From NCBI GenBank assembly GCA_045642965.1, contig JAZUJX010000073.1, forward strand, positions 1 to 34,188: a DNA stretch of 34,188 nt. Reading direction: 5' to 3'. Under the pieces are notes generated by a model. That model was not told the origin of the DNA, ran no database searches, and saw nothing but the letters and a program-made list of their open reading frames with translations. Made by a program: the position numbers and the translations under genes. Below are positions 21,995 through 29,620 of this stretch, piece after piece (positions within the stretch are counted from its first letter, which is position 1; every line of letters starts with the position of its first letter). Origin of the DNA: Equadaptatus sp045642965. GTDB taxonomy: Bacteria > Synergistota > Synergistia > Synergistales > Synergistaceae.

Positions 21995-22030
21995 AGCGGC
22001 TTGGGAAATTTTAAATTCCAAGCCGCTTGT
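21995..22030 (+). terminator. Hairpin after the NhaC gene
   Basis: AGCGGCTTGG (21995-22004) and CCAAGCCGCT (22018-22027), then TGTTTG. The T-run is weak. The core sequence recurs in two other terminators of the window (24621 and 32395). Confidence 0.6.
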
Positions 22031-22095
22031 TTGAATTGACGGTTACGAGGTCATTTCATTCTCCGTTTCATAAGACGGTTCTGCTGCATACGTAT

Positions 22096-22126
22096 TGCCG
22101 CCGCGTATTACAGCAAAACGGCGGCA
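22096..22126. repeat. 8-bp inverted repeat in the gap before the thioesterase gene
   Basis: TGCCGCCG (22096-22103) and CGGCGGCA (22119-22126) with a 15-nt loop. No T-run follows on either strand. Role unknown. Confidence 0.4.
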
Positions 22127-22157
22127 GAAGAATAAAAAGAACAAAAAGAATAAACCG

Positions 22158-22185
22158 TGTAAATTTATTCCGCATGCGCTATAAT
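22158..22185 (+). promoter_or_regulatory. Candidate promoter of the thioesterase/pseudopilin pair
   Basis: A consensus -10 TATAAT (22180-22185); the best -35 is a weak TGTAAA at 16 nt spacing. AGGAG precedes the ATG at 22226. Confidence 0.5.
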
Positions 22186-22225
22186 TAAACCGCAAAATTT
22201 AACATCGCAGGAGATTATCAGCTTC

Positions 22226-22657
22226 ATGCACAATTTCAGGCTCGTTACAACAATCCGTGTGCGCTATGCCGAAACAGACCAGATGGGCGTTGCCAACAAC
22301 GCGAATTACCTTACCTGGTTTGAGGTTTGCCGCACAGAGCTGTGCCGAAACTGCGGAATGCCGCCTGCCGTATGGGAGAAGGAGGGCTTTTTCCTTCCGG
22401 TAGCAGAGTGCGGATGCAGATACCGGCACCCTGCAGTGTATGACGACCTTGTGCAGCTCTGGTGTATGCCCGAGAAAATTATGCCTTGCAGCATAACGTT
22501 CCGTTACAGGGCTGTTCGCGAAAGCGACGGCTGTCTGCTTGCCGAGGGCTGGACAAAGCACGCCGTTACGGATGCGCAGGGAAAGCTTGTCCGAAAGGAC
22601 AACGCTTTCTACCGCTGGATGCTTGATGAGGAAAAAAAGTTTCAATCCGAGGAATAA
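22226..22657 (+). CDS. YbgC/FcbC-like acyl-CoA thioesterase (hotdog fold)
   Basis: 143 residues. The catalytic motif VRYAETDQMGVANNANYLTW (Asp in ETDQMG) and the helix FEVCRTEL identify the 4-hydroxybenzoyl-CoA thioesterase/YbgC hotdog family. It hydrolyses an acyl-CoA or acyl-ACP thioester; the substrate cannot be read from sequence. Two Cys-rich points (CRTELCRNCG) are unusual for the family. The 3' end overlaps the start of the next gene by 32 bases in another frame, suggesting coupling. Confidence 0.88.
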   Translation: MHNFRLVTTIRVRYAETDQMGVANNANYLTWFEVCRTELCRNCGMPPAVWEKEGFFLPVAECGCRYRHPAVYDDLVQLWCMPEKIMPCSITFRYRAVRESDGCLLAEGWTKHAVTDAQGKLVRKDNAFYRWMLDEEKKFQSEE

Positions 22658-23099
22658 GGCTTATACTCTGATTGAACTGCTTATCGCCGTTTCCGTTCTG
22701 CTTTTGATTGCCTCTTACGCAGTCTGTACGGCAGCAGACAACAGGAATGCGGATTTCATCGTGCGGCGCGAGGCAGAGGAAATGTATTCCTGGCTGACGG
22801 AGAGAACAGCGTTCGCGGACGCTTCCGTTTCCTCTTTCACTCTTGCGTTTGTCACCTCGCAGAACGGGGGAAACAGTCTTAAACTGATTTGGGACAGCGG
22901 ACCTTATTACGCGCGCAGGGAGGAGTTCAAGCCTGACGGCTGCACGTTTTCTTTCTCGGGCACAACAGAATGTGTCTACAGCGGGGAATGGCATACCTTA
23001 ACTCCTGCCGCCTCCTTCACGCTCCGCTGTACAAAAGGCGGGAAAACGGCGGCAAGAACCGTTTCCGTTTCTGGTCAGGGTTACGTCAGCACTAAATAA
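22626..23099 (+). CDS. Pseudopilin-like protein with prepilin leader (GspH/PilE-like)
   Basis: 157 residues from the ATG at 22626. The leader MRKKSFNPRNKA is followed by YTLIELLIAVSVLLLIASYA: prepilin cleavage would be Ala-Tyr rather than Gly-Phe, with the mature Glu5 present. The globular part has no recognised domain and contains three Cys. It is likely a minor pilin or pseudopilin of a secretion or pilus system, matching the two at the left end of the window. A longer reading from 22539 lies wholly inside the thioesterase gene and is rejected. Confidence 0.75.
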   Translation: MRKKSFNPRNKAYTLIELLIAVSVLLLIASYAVCTAADNRNADFIVRREAEEMYSWLTERTAFADASVSSFTLAFVTSQNGGNSLKLIWDSGPYYARREEFKPDGCTFSFSGTTECVYSGEWHTLTPAASFTLRCTKGGKTAARTVSVSGQGYVSTK

Positions 23100-23141
23100 A
23101 CAGCACACAATTTAACAAATTATATACAAAGGAGAACTGTT

Positions 23142-24542
23142 ATGAAAAAAATTATCGCTTTAACACTGCTTTCGGCACTGGTATTTTCAACGGCGGCTTT
23201 TGCTGCGGACACAAAAGAATTTTCGGACAAGTTCGGCGCAAAAGAACTTGCGGAAATAGCCCGCGCAGTCATGCAGAAGGCAAAATCGGGTTCGCAGTCA
23301 GGCAGCTCGGACAACAGCATTACGTTCGGCGGCAAGGGTGTTGACATTAACAAGATTATCGGCGCAGTAAACGTTCTGGCACAGAACAACGGAAATATAG
23401 GCAGCCTTCTCGGCGAAGGCGCGGCAAACAACCGTGTGCTTTCAGCAGCCGCAGTTTCCGCCGTCAACGATCTTACTATGAAGCTTTACACAGAGCTTGC
23501 GGAGAACGACAGTAACCTTTTCTTCTCGCCGTACAGCATTTCAACGGCTCTTGCAATGGTTTACGCCGGCGCGCGCGGCGAAACGGCAAAGGAGATGGAA
23601 ACGGCGCTCGGTTTCTCACCTGCGCTTCACAGCTCAATGGCATCGCTTATCGGCAGTCTTAATTCAATTTCGCCGGAAATCGCTCAGCTTCACACGGCAA
23701 ACGCGGTCTGGCCGGCAGCGGATAAAACAATTCTCAGCGATTACAGAAACCGCGTTGCGACAAACTATTTTTCGGAAATAACGACGCTGGATTATTCAAA
23801 GACAGAGAACGCAAGAAATATTATTAACAAATGGGTTGAGGAAAAGACGTACGGCAAAATCAAAGATATAGTTTCAAAGGGCGCGATTTCGGCAAAAACT
23901 CCGCTTGCCCTGACAAACGCCGTTTATTTCAAATCGGACTGGCAGTCAAAGTTTGAGACCGCCGCAACGAAGCAGGACGACTTCCACACTGCCGGCGGCA
24001 AAACGGTCAAGACAAATTTCATGAACCAGACCGGCCTCTTTGACTATTGCAAGGCTGACGGACTGGAACTGCTTGAATTGCCTTACAAGGCGGAACGCCT
24101 TTCCATGTATATAATTCTCCCTGAAAACGGAAAATTCAGCGGAATTGAAAGAACTCTTACGTCACAGCAGTTTGACAGCCTCGCTGCACAGGCGGCAAAA
24201 ACAAATATCCGCGTAAGCCTTCCGAAGTTCAGGCTTGAGGAAAGCTATGACCTTAACGAGACGCTGAAGAAACTCGGCATGGTATCCGCTTTCAGCGACA
24301 AAGCCAATTTCAGCGGAATGAACGGGCTTCTTGACATTTCAATCGGCGTTGTACTGCACAAAACGTTCCTTGACGTTTACGAAGCAGGAACAGAGGCTGC
24401 CGCCGCCACCTACGTCGGCATGAAATCAATGGCTGTGCGCGACGAGCCGAAGCAGTTCAAGGCTGACAGACCGTTTATGTTTGTAATCAGGGACAATACG
24501 ACGGGAACAAACATCTTCGCCGGACGGTATATGAAACCGTAA
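23142..24542 (+). CDS. Secreted serpin (serine protease inhibitor)
   Basis: 466 residues: signal peptide 1-21 (AFA|AD), a spacer of about 80 residues with a Gly/Ser-rich stretch (SGSQSGSSDNS), then a full serpin domain from about 105. Family motifs are NLFFSPYSISTALAMVYAGA, LTNAVYFKSDW, the breach/shutter segment LPKFRLEESYDLNETL and the end NIFAGRYMKP. The reactive loop hinge is EAGTEAAAAT (414-423): Gly at P15, Thr at P14 and Ala at P12-P9, the pattern of inhibitory serpins. Counting P17 as Glu414 puts P1 at Met430 and P1' at Ala431, implying elastase- or chymotrypsin-like targets; the loop is about three residues longer than alpha-1-antitrypsin, so P1 may shift (Arg433 is an alternative). 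GGAGAA precedes the ATG. Confidence 0.95.
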   Translation: MKKIIALTLLSALVFSTAAFAADTKEFSDKFGAKELAEIARAVMQKAKSGSQSGSSDNSITFGGKGVDINKIIGAVNVLAQNNGNIGSLLGEGAANNRVLSAAAVSAVNDLTMKLYTELAENDSNLFFSPYSISTALAMVYAGARGETAKEMETALGFSPALHSSMASLIGSLNSISPEIAQLHTANAVWPAADKTILSDYRNRVATNYFSEITTLDYSKTENARNIINKWVEEKTYGKIKDIVSKGAISAKTPLALTNAVYFKSDWQSKFETAATKQDDFHTAGGKTVKTNFMNQTGLFDYCKADGLELLELPYKAERLSMYIILPENGKFSGIERTLTSQQFDSLAAQAAKTNIRVSLPKFRLEESYDLNETLKKLGMVSAFSDKANFSGMNGLLDISIGVVLHKTFLDVYEAGTEAAAATYVGMKSMAVRDEPKQFKADRPFMFVIRDNTTGTNIFAGRYMKP

Positions 24543-24553
24543 ACTTTAAGAGA

Positions 24554-24595
24554 GCACTTAGCACTTAGCACTTAGCACTTAGCACTTAGCACTTC
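24554..24595. repeat. GCACTTA tandem array (six units)
   Basis: Five exact GCACTTA units and a sixth GCACTTC, from 11 bases after the serpin stop. A single GCACTTA also sits at 991-997. Confidence 0.9.
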
Positions 24596-24620
24596 GCAAA
24601 AGCAATTATTAAGTGACACA

Positions 24621-24660
24621 AAACAACGGCTTGAGATTTAATTTTCCAAGCCGTTGTTTT
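24621..24660 (+). terminator. Intrinsic terminator after the serpin gene
   Basis: A 13-bp stem AAACAACGGCTTG (24621-24633) and CAAGCCGTTGTTT (24647-24659) with flanking T on the plus strand and A/T on the other, so possibly bidirectional. Confidence 0.8.
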
Positions 24661-24698
24661 ATCGCTGTTTCTTAATTGCATCTGTCCCTTAGTATTTT

Positions 24699-24733
24699 GC
24701 TTATAGCCTGCAGCGTGCAGCCTGCGGCTTATT
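24699..24733. repeat. Degenerate heptamer array E
   Basis: GCTTATA, GCCTGCA, GCGTGCA, GCCTGCG, GCTTATT in 7-nt register, ending two bases from the cobO stop at 24736. Confidence 0.8.
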
Positions 24734-24735
24734 CT

Positions 24736-25251
24736 TTAATATTCTATCCCTTCCCTTGCCGGAGTACCATCGTCAAACGGGTGTTTGTGTTTCACAATTT
24801 CCGATACGTAGTCTGCAAGTTCGAACATTGCTTCCGACGGGTGCGTTCCCGTAACGACTATTTCAAATTTTTTGGAGTTTTCGCGCAGGAAGGCAAGCAG
24901 TTCCGCTTCGTCTATCATACCGGTATTGACCGCCCGCAGCGCTTCGTCAAACACGAGCATGTCAAAGCCGTTTTCCGTACATTCCTTTTCTGCCTCCGCA
25001 AGAAGCCTGACGTAGTCAGCACGCCGCTCTTTTTTCTCTTCGTCCGTCATACAGTAGGTAAATTTTTCTTTTCCCTTCCTGTGAAGTATTTTGACGCCGG
25101 GAATCAGCGACAGTGTTTTTATTTCGTTTCCGGAGTCGTCCTTGAGAAACTGTACAAGCAGCACTTTCATTCCGAAACCGAGCGCACGGACAATAAGCCC
25201 CATTGCCGCCGTTGTTTTGCCTTTTCCGTTTCCGCAGTACACGTGAAGCAT
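24736..25251 (-). CDS. cobO: Cob(I)yrinic acid a,c-diamide adenosyltransferase (CobO/BtuR)
   Basis: 171 residues. The P-loop GNGKGKTTAAMGLIVRALG and LLVQFLKDD are the family signature, with LVFDEALRAVNTG (Walker B-like) and ELADYVSEI near the end; the end AREGIEY matches the ARxGIE motif. It adds the adenosyl group to corrinoids, giving adenosylcobalamin. The loop usually reading TGR is VVTGTHP, a modest deviation. It starts 11 bases after the hydrogenase stop. No other cobalamin gene is in the window, so scavenged corrinoid may be its substrate. Confidence 0.93.
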   Translation of the reverse strand: MLHVYCGNGKGKTTAAMGLIVRALGFGMKVLLVQFLKDDSGNEIKTLSLIPGVKILHRKGKEKFTYCMTDEEKKERRADYVRLLAEAEKECTENGFDMLVFDEALRAVNTGMIDEAELLAFLRENSKKFEIVVTGTHPSEAMFELADYVSEIVKHKHPFDDGTPAREGIEY

Positions 25252-25262
25252 TTTACGTAACC

Positions 25263-26705
25263 CTAATCAGCCAGAGGCCTGCCTTCTTTTGAATATTGAA
25301 CGATTTGTTTTGAAGCTTCATCTAACGGGCGTATTACCATGTTTCCTCCGGCACAGCCTCCCTCGCAGCACATTACTTCCACAAGGCTGCAGCCGTCAGC
25401 TTCTCCCGTAATCGCGAAGCGTCTGAGTTTCGCGATGTTTTCTTTGCCCATTCCGTTTATTCTGCATATTTTTACCGGAACGTCTTCTACCATGGCTTTC
25501 TGAACAGCTTCCGACACTCCGCCGCTGTTGGCAAAATTGCGTCCTTCACTGCTGCTTGAAAGCTCAAATTCCGTTTCTTCGCATTCCGCCGGATTAATTT
25601 CCAGCGCGTCAAACAATGATTCAAGCTCTCCGAAGTTTATAACAAAATCGATGTATTCGTTATGATAGTCTTCCGCCATCTTTGCCGCACACGGGCTGAG
25701 GAAAACCACAACTGCGTCTTCAATATGCTGTTTGACGTATTCCGCAGTGTAATGCATCGGGGTTTCAACAGATGATACGTAGGGGGCAATCTCAGGCAGC
25801 TGTTTTGCTACAAGCAGCCTGTATCCGGCACAGCAGGAGGTGGTCATAAATTTGTCGCCGCGCGCCATACGTTCACGGAATTCCTGTGCTTCGAGCCTTG
25901 CCGTAACGTCCGCTCCCCATGCAACTTCAAACGCGTCATAAAAACCTGCTTTGAGCAGCGCCGTCTTAAGCTGCTTTGTGGTTGTTCCGGGGAACTGTCC
26001 CGCAGCCGAAGGCGCAAGCAGGGCTACAACTTTTCTGCCGCCTTTAATTGCTTTAAGCACGGCAAGAAGCCTGCTTACAAGACATACTGCGCTGAACGGA
26101 CAGGCAGGGATACAGCGTCCGCAGGCTATGCATTTGCCAGTATCTATGGAAGCCCTTCCTGTTTCGTCCTTGCGTATTGCGCCAAGCGGACAGGCTTTCT
26201 CGCAGGGGGCGCTCAGCTTGACAATAGCGCTGTACGGGCACGCTGCAACGCAGCGCTGGCATTTTTTGCACTTTGTCTGGTCTATGACAGGTTTTCTTTC
26301 CGCGTCAAAGCTTATTGCCCCGAATTTGCAGCTGGCAAAGCACGCCTCAGTAGGGCAGCCGTGGCAAAGATTTGTAACAAACACTTCGTTTCCGCGGCAG
26401 CCGTCACAGGCTGTCTGCAAAACAGTCAGGGCGTTCTTCAATCTTATATCCGTTATGCACGCTTCATGCGCATATTTGTCAAGCGGAACTGTTTCGTCAT
26501 CCCATTCAATCGGACAGCCCATTGCGGCAAGAAGTCTTTTCCTGACAACCGCCCTGTCCTTGTATATGCAGCAGCGTGTTGGCTCAGTGCTGTTCTGCGG
26601 CCTGATCCGGAACGGTATGAGACGGACGTCCTCGCAGAAATCATCAGAGAAAAACGCTTTAATGAGCAAGGACCATATTTCTTTTTTCGGAACCAGATAA
26701 CTCAC
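25263..26705 (-). CDS. Monomeric [FeFe] hydrogenase, group B-like
   Basis: 480 residues, GTG start with GGGGAGGA before it. The N-terminal third has several cysteine motifs for Fe-S clusters (CHGCPTEACFASC; CKKCQRCVAACPYSA; CIACGRCIPACPFSA). The H-cluster domain shows L1 TTSCCAGY (Cys291, Cys292), L2 LSPCAAKMAE (Cys339, Lys342) and L3 VMCCEGGCAGGN (Cys447, Cys451). These correspond to the TSCCPxW, MPCxxKxxE and MxCPGGCxxGG consensus: the four ligand cysteines and the proton-relay Cys are kept, but the Pro in L1, Met in L2 and Pro in L3 are replaced. That places it among divergent group B-type enzymes. It should oxidise or evolve hydrogen with ferredoxin, or sense it. Maturases HydEFG are not in this window. 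Confidence 0.88.
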   Translation of the reverse strand: MSYLVPKKEIWSLLIKAFFSDDFCEDVRLIPFRIRPQNSTEPTRCCIYKDRAVVRKRLLAAMGCPIEWDDETVPLDKYAHEACITDIRLKNALTVLQTACDGCRGNEVFVTNLCHGCPTEACFASCKFGAISFDAERKPVIDQTKCKKCQRCVAACPYSAIVKLSAPCEKACPLGAIRKDETGRASIDTGKCIACGRCIPACPFSAVCLVSRLLAVLKAIKGGRKVVALLAPSAAGQFPGTTTKQLKTALLKAGFYDAFEVAWGADVTARLEAQEFRERMARGDKFMTTSCCAGYRLLVAKQLPEIAPYVSSVETPMHYTAEYVKQHIEDAVVVFLSPCAAKMAEDYHNEYIDFVINFGELESLFDALEINPAECEETEFELSSSSEGRNFANSGGVSEAVQKAMVEDVPVKICRINGMGKENIAKLRRFAITGEADGCSLVEVMCCEGGCAGGNMVIRPLDEASKQIVQYSKEGRPLAD

Positions 26706-26723
26706 TGCAAATTCCTCCCCTGT

Positions 26724-27833
26724 TTATTCGCTGTCAGAAAGATCCTCCTGTACAGTTGAAACAGCTTCAATATTTTTCAATGCAGACGTGATTTTTTTGT
26801 TTCTTGCGGACAGCTCTCCGAGAGTGCCGGACGCTTTGTCAATGTAGCCAAGCGATTTTTCAACAATTTCGCCGTATTTTTCAAATTCTGTTTTCGCCTT
26901 GCCAAGCAGGATTTCAATGTCACCCGCTCTTTTCTGTATCTGCAGCGTGCGGAAACCGAGCCTGAGGCTGTTGAGCAGAGCAGCAAAGGTTGTTGGGCCT
27001 GCGGCTATTACGCCGTATTTTCTGTGCATTTCTTCAGCCAGTCCGTCAATACTCATAATCTCGGCAAACAGCCCTTCCATCGGCGCAAAAAGTATGCCGA
27101 AATCTGTCGTGTACGGCACTTCAATATATTTGCCGTGTATGTCCTTTGCTTCCGCAAGCACTCGCGTGCGCAGAGCTTTTCTCGCCGCTTCGGCAGCTTC
27201 CGTATCGCCTTTCTGCAGCGCTTCGACTATACGCGCATAGTCTTCCACGGGGCATTTGGAATCCACAGGAATAAGCACCTGAGTGTCTTCACAGCCCGGC
27301 ATTTTAACCGCAAATTCCACGCGCTCGGACGATTTAGGCTTCGTTGCGCAGTTTTCTTCGTACTGTTCAGCAGTCAGCAGTTCTTCGATTATGTTCCTGA
27401 GCTGCACCTCGCCCCATATTCCGCGAGTCTTCACCCCGCCGAAGAGCTTGCGCAAATCTCTGACATCGCCTGTCAGTCCGCTTATTTCACCTACGGTTTT
27501 GTTGACTTCTTCAAGCCTTTTTGTGACTGCGCCGAAGGAATCCGCAAAGTTTTTCTGCAAGCGTTCGCCTACTGTTCTGTTGACTTCGGAGAGCTTCTCG
27601 TCGTTTGTTTTCTGCAGGGCGCCGAGCTTGTCGTCAAGGTTTCTGCCCAGTCTGTCAATATTTTTGCTCTGCTCCTCGCGGAAACGGTCAAGATTTTCGC
27701 TCTGCTCACGCCTGAACAGCGCAATGTCTTCTTTTATGTTTTCTTTCGGCTCCTGTCTCCTGAATATGAGACAGGCAAGCAGTATCAGTATCGCAAGCAG
27801 TATTGCGAACTGCATAATTTCAGTTACGGGCAT
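26724..27833 (-). CDS. rmuC: RmuC family DNA recombination protein
   Basis: 369 residues: an N-terminal membrane helix (about 5-23), a coiled coil (about 30-120), and the RmuC domain with GVKTRGIWGEVQLRNIIEEL, DSKCPVEDYARIVEAL and the IEVPYTTDFGILFAPMEGL core, then a helical end. RmuC limits inversions at short repeats and has a predicted endonuclease fold. GGAGG stands eight bases before the ATG, and a TATAAT about 40 nt upstream may be its -10 box. It heads a three-gene run with the hydrogenase (18-nt gap) and cobO. Confidence 0.93.
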   Translation of the reverse strand: MPVTEIMQFAILLAILILLACLIFRRQEPKENIKEDIALFRREQSENLDRFREEQSKNIDRLGRNLDDKLGALQKTNDEKLSEVNRTVGERLQKNFADSFGAVTKRLEEVNKTVGEISGLTGDVRDLRKLFGGVKTRGIWGEVQLRNIIEELLTAEQYEENCATKPKSSERVEFAVKMPGCEDTQVLIPVDSKCPVEDYARIVEALQKGDTEAAEAARKALRTRVLAEAKDIHGKYIEVPYTTDFGILFAPMEGLFAEIMSIDGLAEEMHRKYGVIAAGPTTFAALLNSLRLGFRTLQIQKRAGDIEILLGKAKTEFEKYGEIVEKSLGYIDKASGTLGELSARNKKITSALKNIEAVSTVQEDLSDSE

Positions 27834-27883
27834 GATGTTTTCCTCCGCAATATTTTTTTCTTCGCTGATATTATAATCCAGAT

Positions 27884-27915
27884 AAAAAAAAAATCCACCA
27901 AACGGCGGATTTTTT
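27884..27915 (-). terminator. Intrinsic terminator of the AGCS symporter gene
   Basis: On the minus strand AAAAAATCCGCC, loop GTTT, GGTGGATTTTTT with ten T in all. Confidence 0.85.
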
Positions 27916-27947
27916 ATTTGTTTTGTTTTAGATTTGCGTTCCGTTTC

Positions 27948-29321
27948 TTATTTGGCAAGCTTTTTCACAACACCTGCAAGCGCTATGAGAGCAAGGGCGT
28001 TGGGTATGACCATTATGTTGTTGAACATGTCGGTAAGCTCCCATACGAGGTCGTTGGAGAGGCAGGAACCGAGCATAATGAAGCAGAGCGAAACGATTGA
28101 ATATACAGGCACCGCTTTCTTTCCGAAAAGATATTCAACGTTGAGTTTGCCGAAGAAATTCCAGCTGAGTATCGTTGAGAAGGCAAAGAAAAGAAGACAG
28201 AGCGCGACGAAGAAGCTTCCGAAGCCGCTGCCGAGCATCGTGCTGAACGCGAGCTGTGCCATGTTTGTCTTGTTAATGCCTTCGGCAGCGCCTGCCGCCA
28301 ATGGGCCGTTGCCCGCGTAGAGCGTTGAGATGACGACAAAGGCGGTCATGTTAAGAACTACGAAGGTGTCGATAAATACGCCTATCATAGCCACAACTCC
28401 CTGGTCGTGCGGGGCGCTGACTTTAGCCATTGCATGTGCGTGCGGCGTTGAGCCCATACCTGCTTCGTTTGAGAAAAGTCCGCGTTTAGCGCCCTGTGAA
28501 ATTGCCGTTTTAAGCGCAATGCCAACGCTTCCGCCTATGATTGCATCCGGATGGAAGGCATATTTAAAAATAAGTCCGAAAACTTCGGGAATGTACTGGA
28601 AACGGCTTAATATCAGCAGCAGTCCGCCGAAAATGTAAAGCACCGCCATAAACGGAACAAGCTTTTCCGTAACTGCGGCTATTCTCTGCACTCCGCCGAG
28701 GAAGATAAATGCGGAAATAAGGGTGATGACAGCGCCGATCAGCCAGCTCGGAAGCCCGAGAGCAGTCGAGCATACAGCACCGATTGAGTTTGACTGAACC
28801 ATACAGCCCATGAAGCCGAGGGCAAGAATAATTGCGATTGCGAAGAAAACCGCAAGGAATTTTCCGAACACACCTTTGTAGGCTTTATGAATGTAGTAGA
28901 CAGGGCCTCCCGAAACGCTGCCGTCTTCATGAACAATACGCGTATCCTGCGCGAGCACGGCTTCTGCGTAAATTGTTGCCATGCCGAAGAAGGCAATTAT
29001 CCACATCCAGAATATGGCGCCTGGGCCTCCGACCAAAATAGCGCCGCTTGCGCCTATGATGTTGCCCGTTCCGACCTGTGCGGCAACCGCTGTTGCCAAT
29101 GCCTGAAACGAGGTAATTCCGCCGTGCTGTGTGCCTCCGAAGAAGGAAATGTTCCCGAAAACGCTCTTCATTCCTTCACCGAAGCAGCGTATCTGCACAA
29201 AACGCGTTTTAATGCTGAAAAGCAGTCCCATGCCCACAAGAAGCACTATTAGAATGTAGTCCGAGAGATACGTGTTGATGTTTTGAACGATTGGAAGCAA
29301 AAATTCCTGAATTGCCTGCAT
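27948..29321 (-). CDS. AGCS-family sodium:alanine/glycine symporter
   Basis: 457 residues, a polytopic inner-membrane transporter. The family signature is ATAVAAQVGTGNIIGASGAI, with LFSNEAGMGSTPHAHAMAKV in the middle and GPVYYIHKAYKG. It imports alanine and/or glycine with Na+. A glycine riboswitch and intrinsic terminator in the leader mean that glycine controls it, so glycine is the probable substrate. GGGGG precedes the ATG by seven bases. Confidence 0.95.
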   Translation of the reverse strand: MQAIQEFLLPIVQNINTYLSDYILIVLLVGMGLLFSIKTRFVQIRCFGEGMKSVFGNISFFGGTQHGGITSFQALATAVAAQVGTGNIIGASGAILVGGPGAIFWMWIIAFFGMATIYAEAVLAQDTRIVHEDGSVSGGPVYYIHKAYKGVFGKFLAVFFAIAIILALGFMGCMVQSNSIGAVCSTALGLPSWLIGAVITLISAFIFLGGVQRIAAVTEKLVPFMAVLYIFGGLLLILSRFQYIPEVFGLIFKYAFHPDAIIGGSVGIALKTAISQGAKRGLFSNEAGMGSTPHAHAMAKVSAPHDQGVVAMIGVFIDTFVVLNMTAFVVISTLYAGNGPLAAGAAEGINKTNMAQLAFSTMLGSGFGSFFVALCLLFFAFSTILSWNFFGKLNVEYLFGKKAVPVYSIVSLCFIMLGSCLSNDLVWELTDMFNNIMVIPNALALIALAGVVKKLAK

Positions 29322-29338
29322 GATGCAGCCCCCTTAAT

Positions 29339-29371
29339 AAAAAAATCAGCTTCCGCCTTTGCGGAAGCTCT
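29339..29371 (-). terminator. Riboswitch expression-platform terminator
   Basis: On the minus strand AGCTTCCGC, loop, GCGGAAGCT (nine perfect pairs) then GATTTTTTT, between the aptamer and the symporter ATG. It should end transcription early when allowed to form. Confidence 0.9.
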
Positions 29372-29404
29372 GAAAAATAAGGTTGCAGTCGGTTTTCTTA
29401 TGGC

Positions 29405-29515
29405 TGCTCTGTCCTTTTGCCTGAGAGATTCGGCTTGCGCCTTGCACCTTCGGCACCCGCAATGCTGCGGGATTCTCCAGAGTTCCTCCGTCTCCAGTCT
29501 CTGCCGATTCTGAAG
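29405..29515 (-). promoter_or_regulatory. Glycine riboswitch (single aptamer)
   Basis: The minus strand carries the conserved glycine aptamer: CTCTGGAGAATCC (from 29482), GGTGCCGAAGGTGCAAGG, and AATCTCTCAGGCAAAAGGAC, with P1 closing CTCTG (29478-29482) on CAGAG (29407-29411). There is one full aptamer; 5' of it (to about 29515) is a purine-rich segment (GGCAGAGACTGGAGACGGAG) that could be the helper or ghost half of a singlet. It is followed by a terminator, so control is by transcription. A transporter target suggests an OFF switch, by analogy with other glycine riboswitches on AGCS genes; the sequence alone does not prove the sign. Confidence 0.95.
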
Positions 29516-29534
29516 ACATCTGCGGTATGCAAAG

Positions 29535-29563
29535 ATAATAGCATATATATTTTCTGCTGGCAA
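29535..29563 (-). promoter_or_regulatory. Promoter of the glycine riboswitch / symporter transcript
   Basis: On the minus strand TTGCCA (29558-29563), 17-nt spacer, TATTAT (29535-29540) with TGC before it. Transcription would begin near 29528, just ahead of the aptamer. Confidence 0.8.
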
Positions 29564-29569
29564 GTGTAT

Positions 29570-29605
29570 AAAAAAACGGCGGCAGATTTCTCCGCCGCCG
29601 CAAAA
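29570..29605 (-). terminator. Intrinsic terminator of the aminotransferase gene
   Basis: On the minus strand CGGCGGCGGA, loop, TCTGCCGCCG then seven T. Confidence 0.75.
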
Positions 29606-29620
29606 ACTGTTTAAATAAAA

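Noticed and set aside
22539..22625. N-terminal extension of the pseudopilin gene
   Set aside because: It lies inside the thioesterase gene in another frame and would place 29 residues ahead of the prepilin leader.
27024..28100. 358-codon open frame on the plus strand
   Set aside because: It lies antisense to rmuC and the end of the symporter gene, has biased Phe/Arg composition, and no ribosome binding site or family motif.
29249..29563. 104-codon open frame on the minus strand
   Set aside because: It covers the glycine riboswitch and terminator; the RNA signal explains the sequence.
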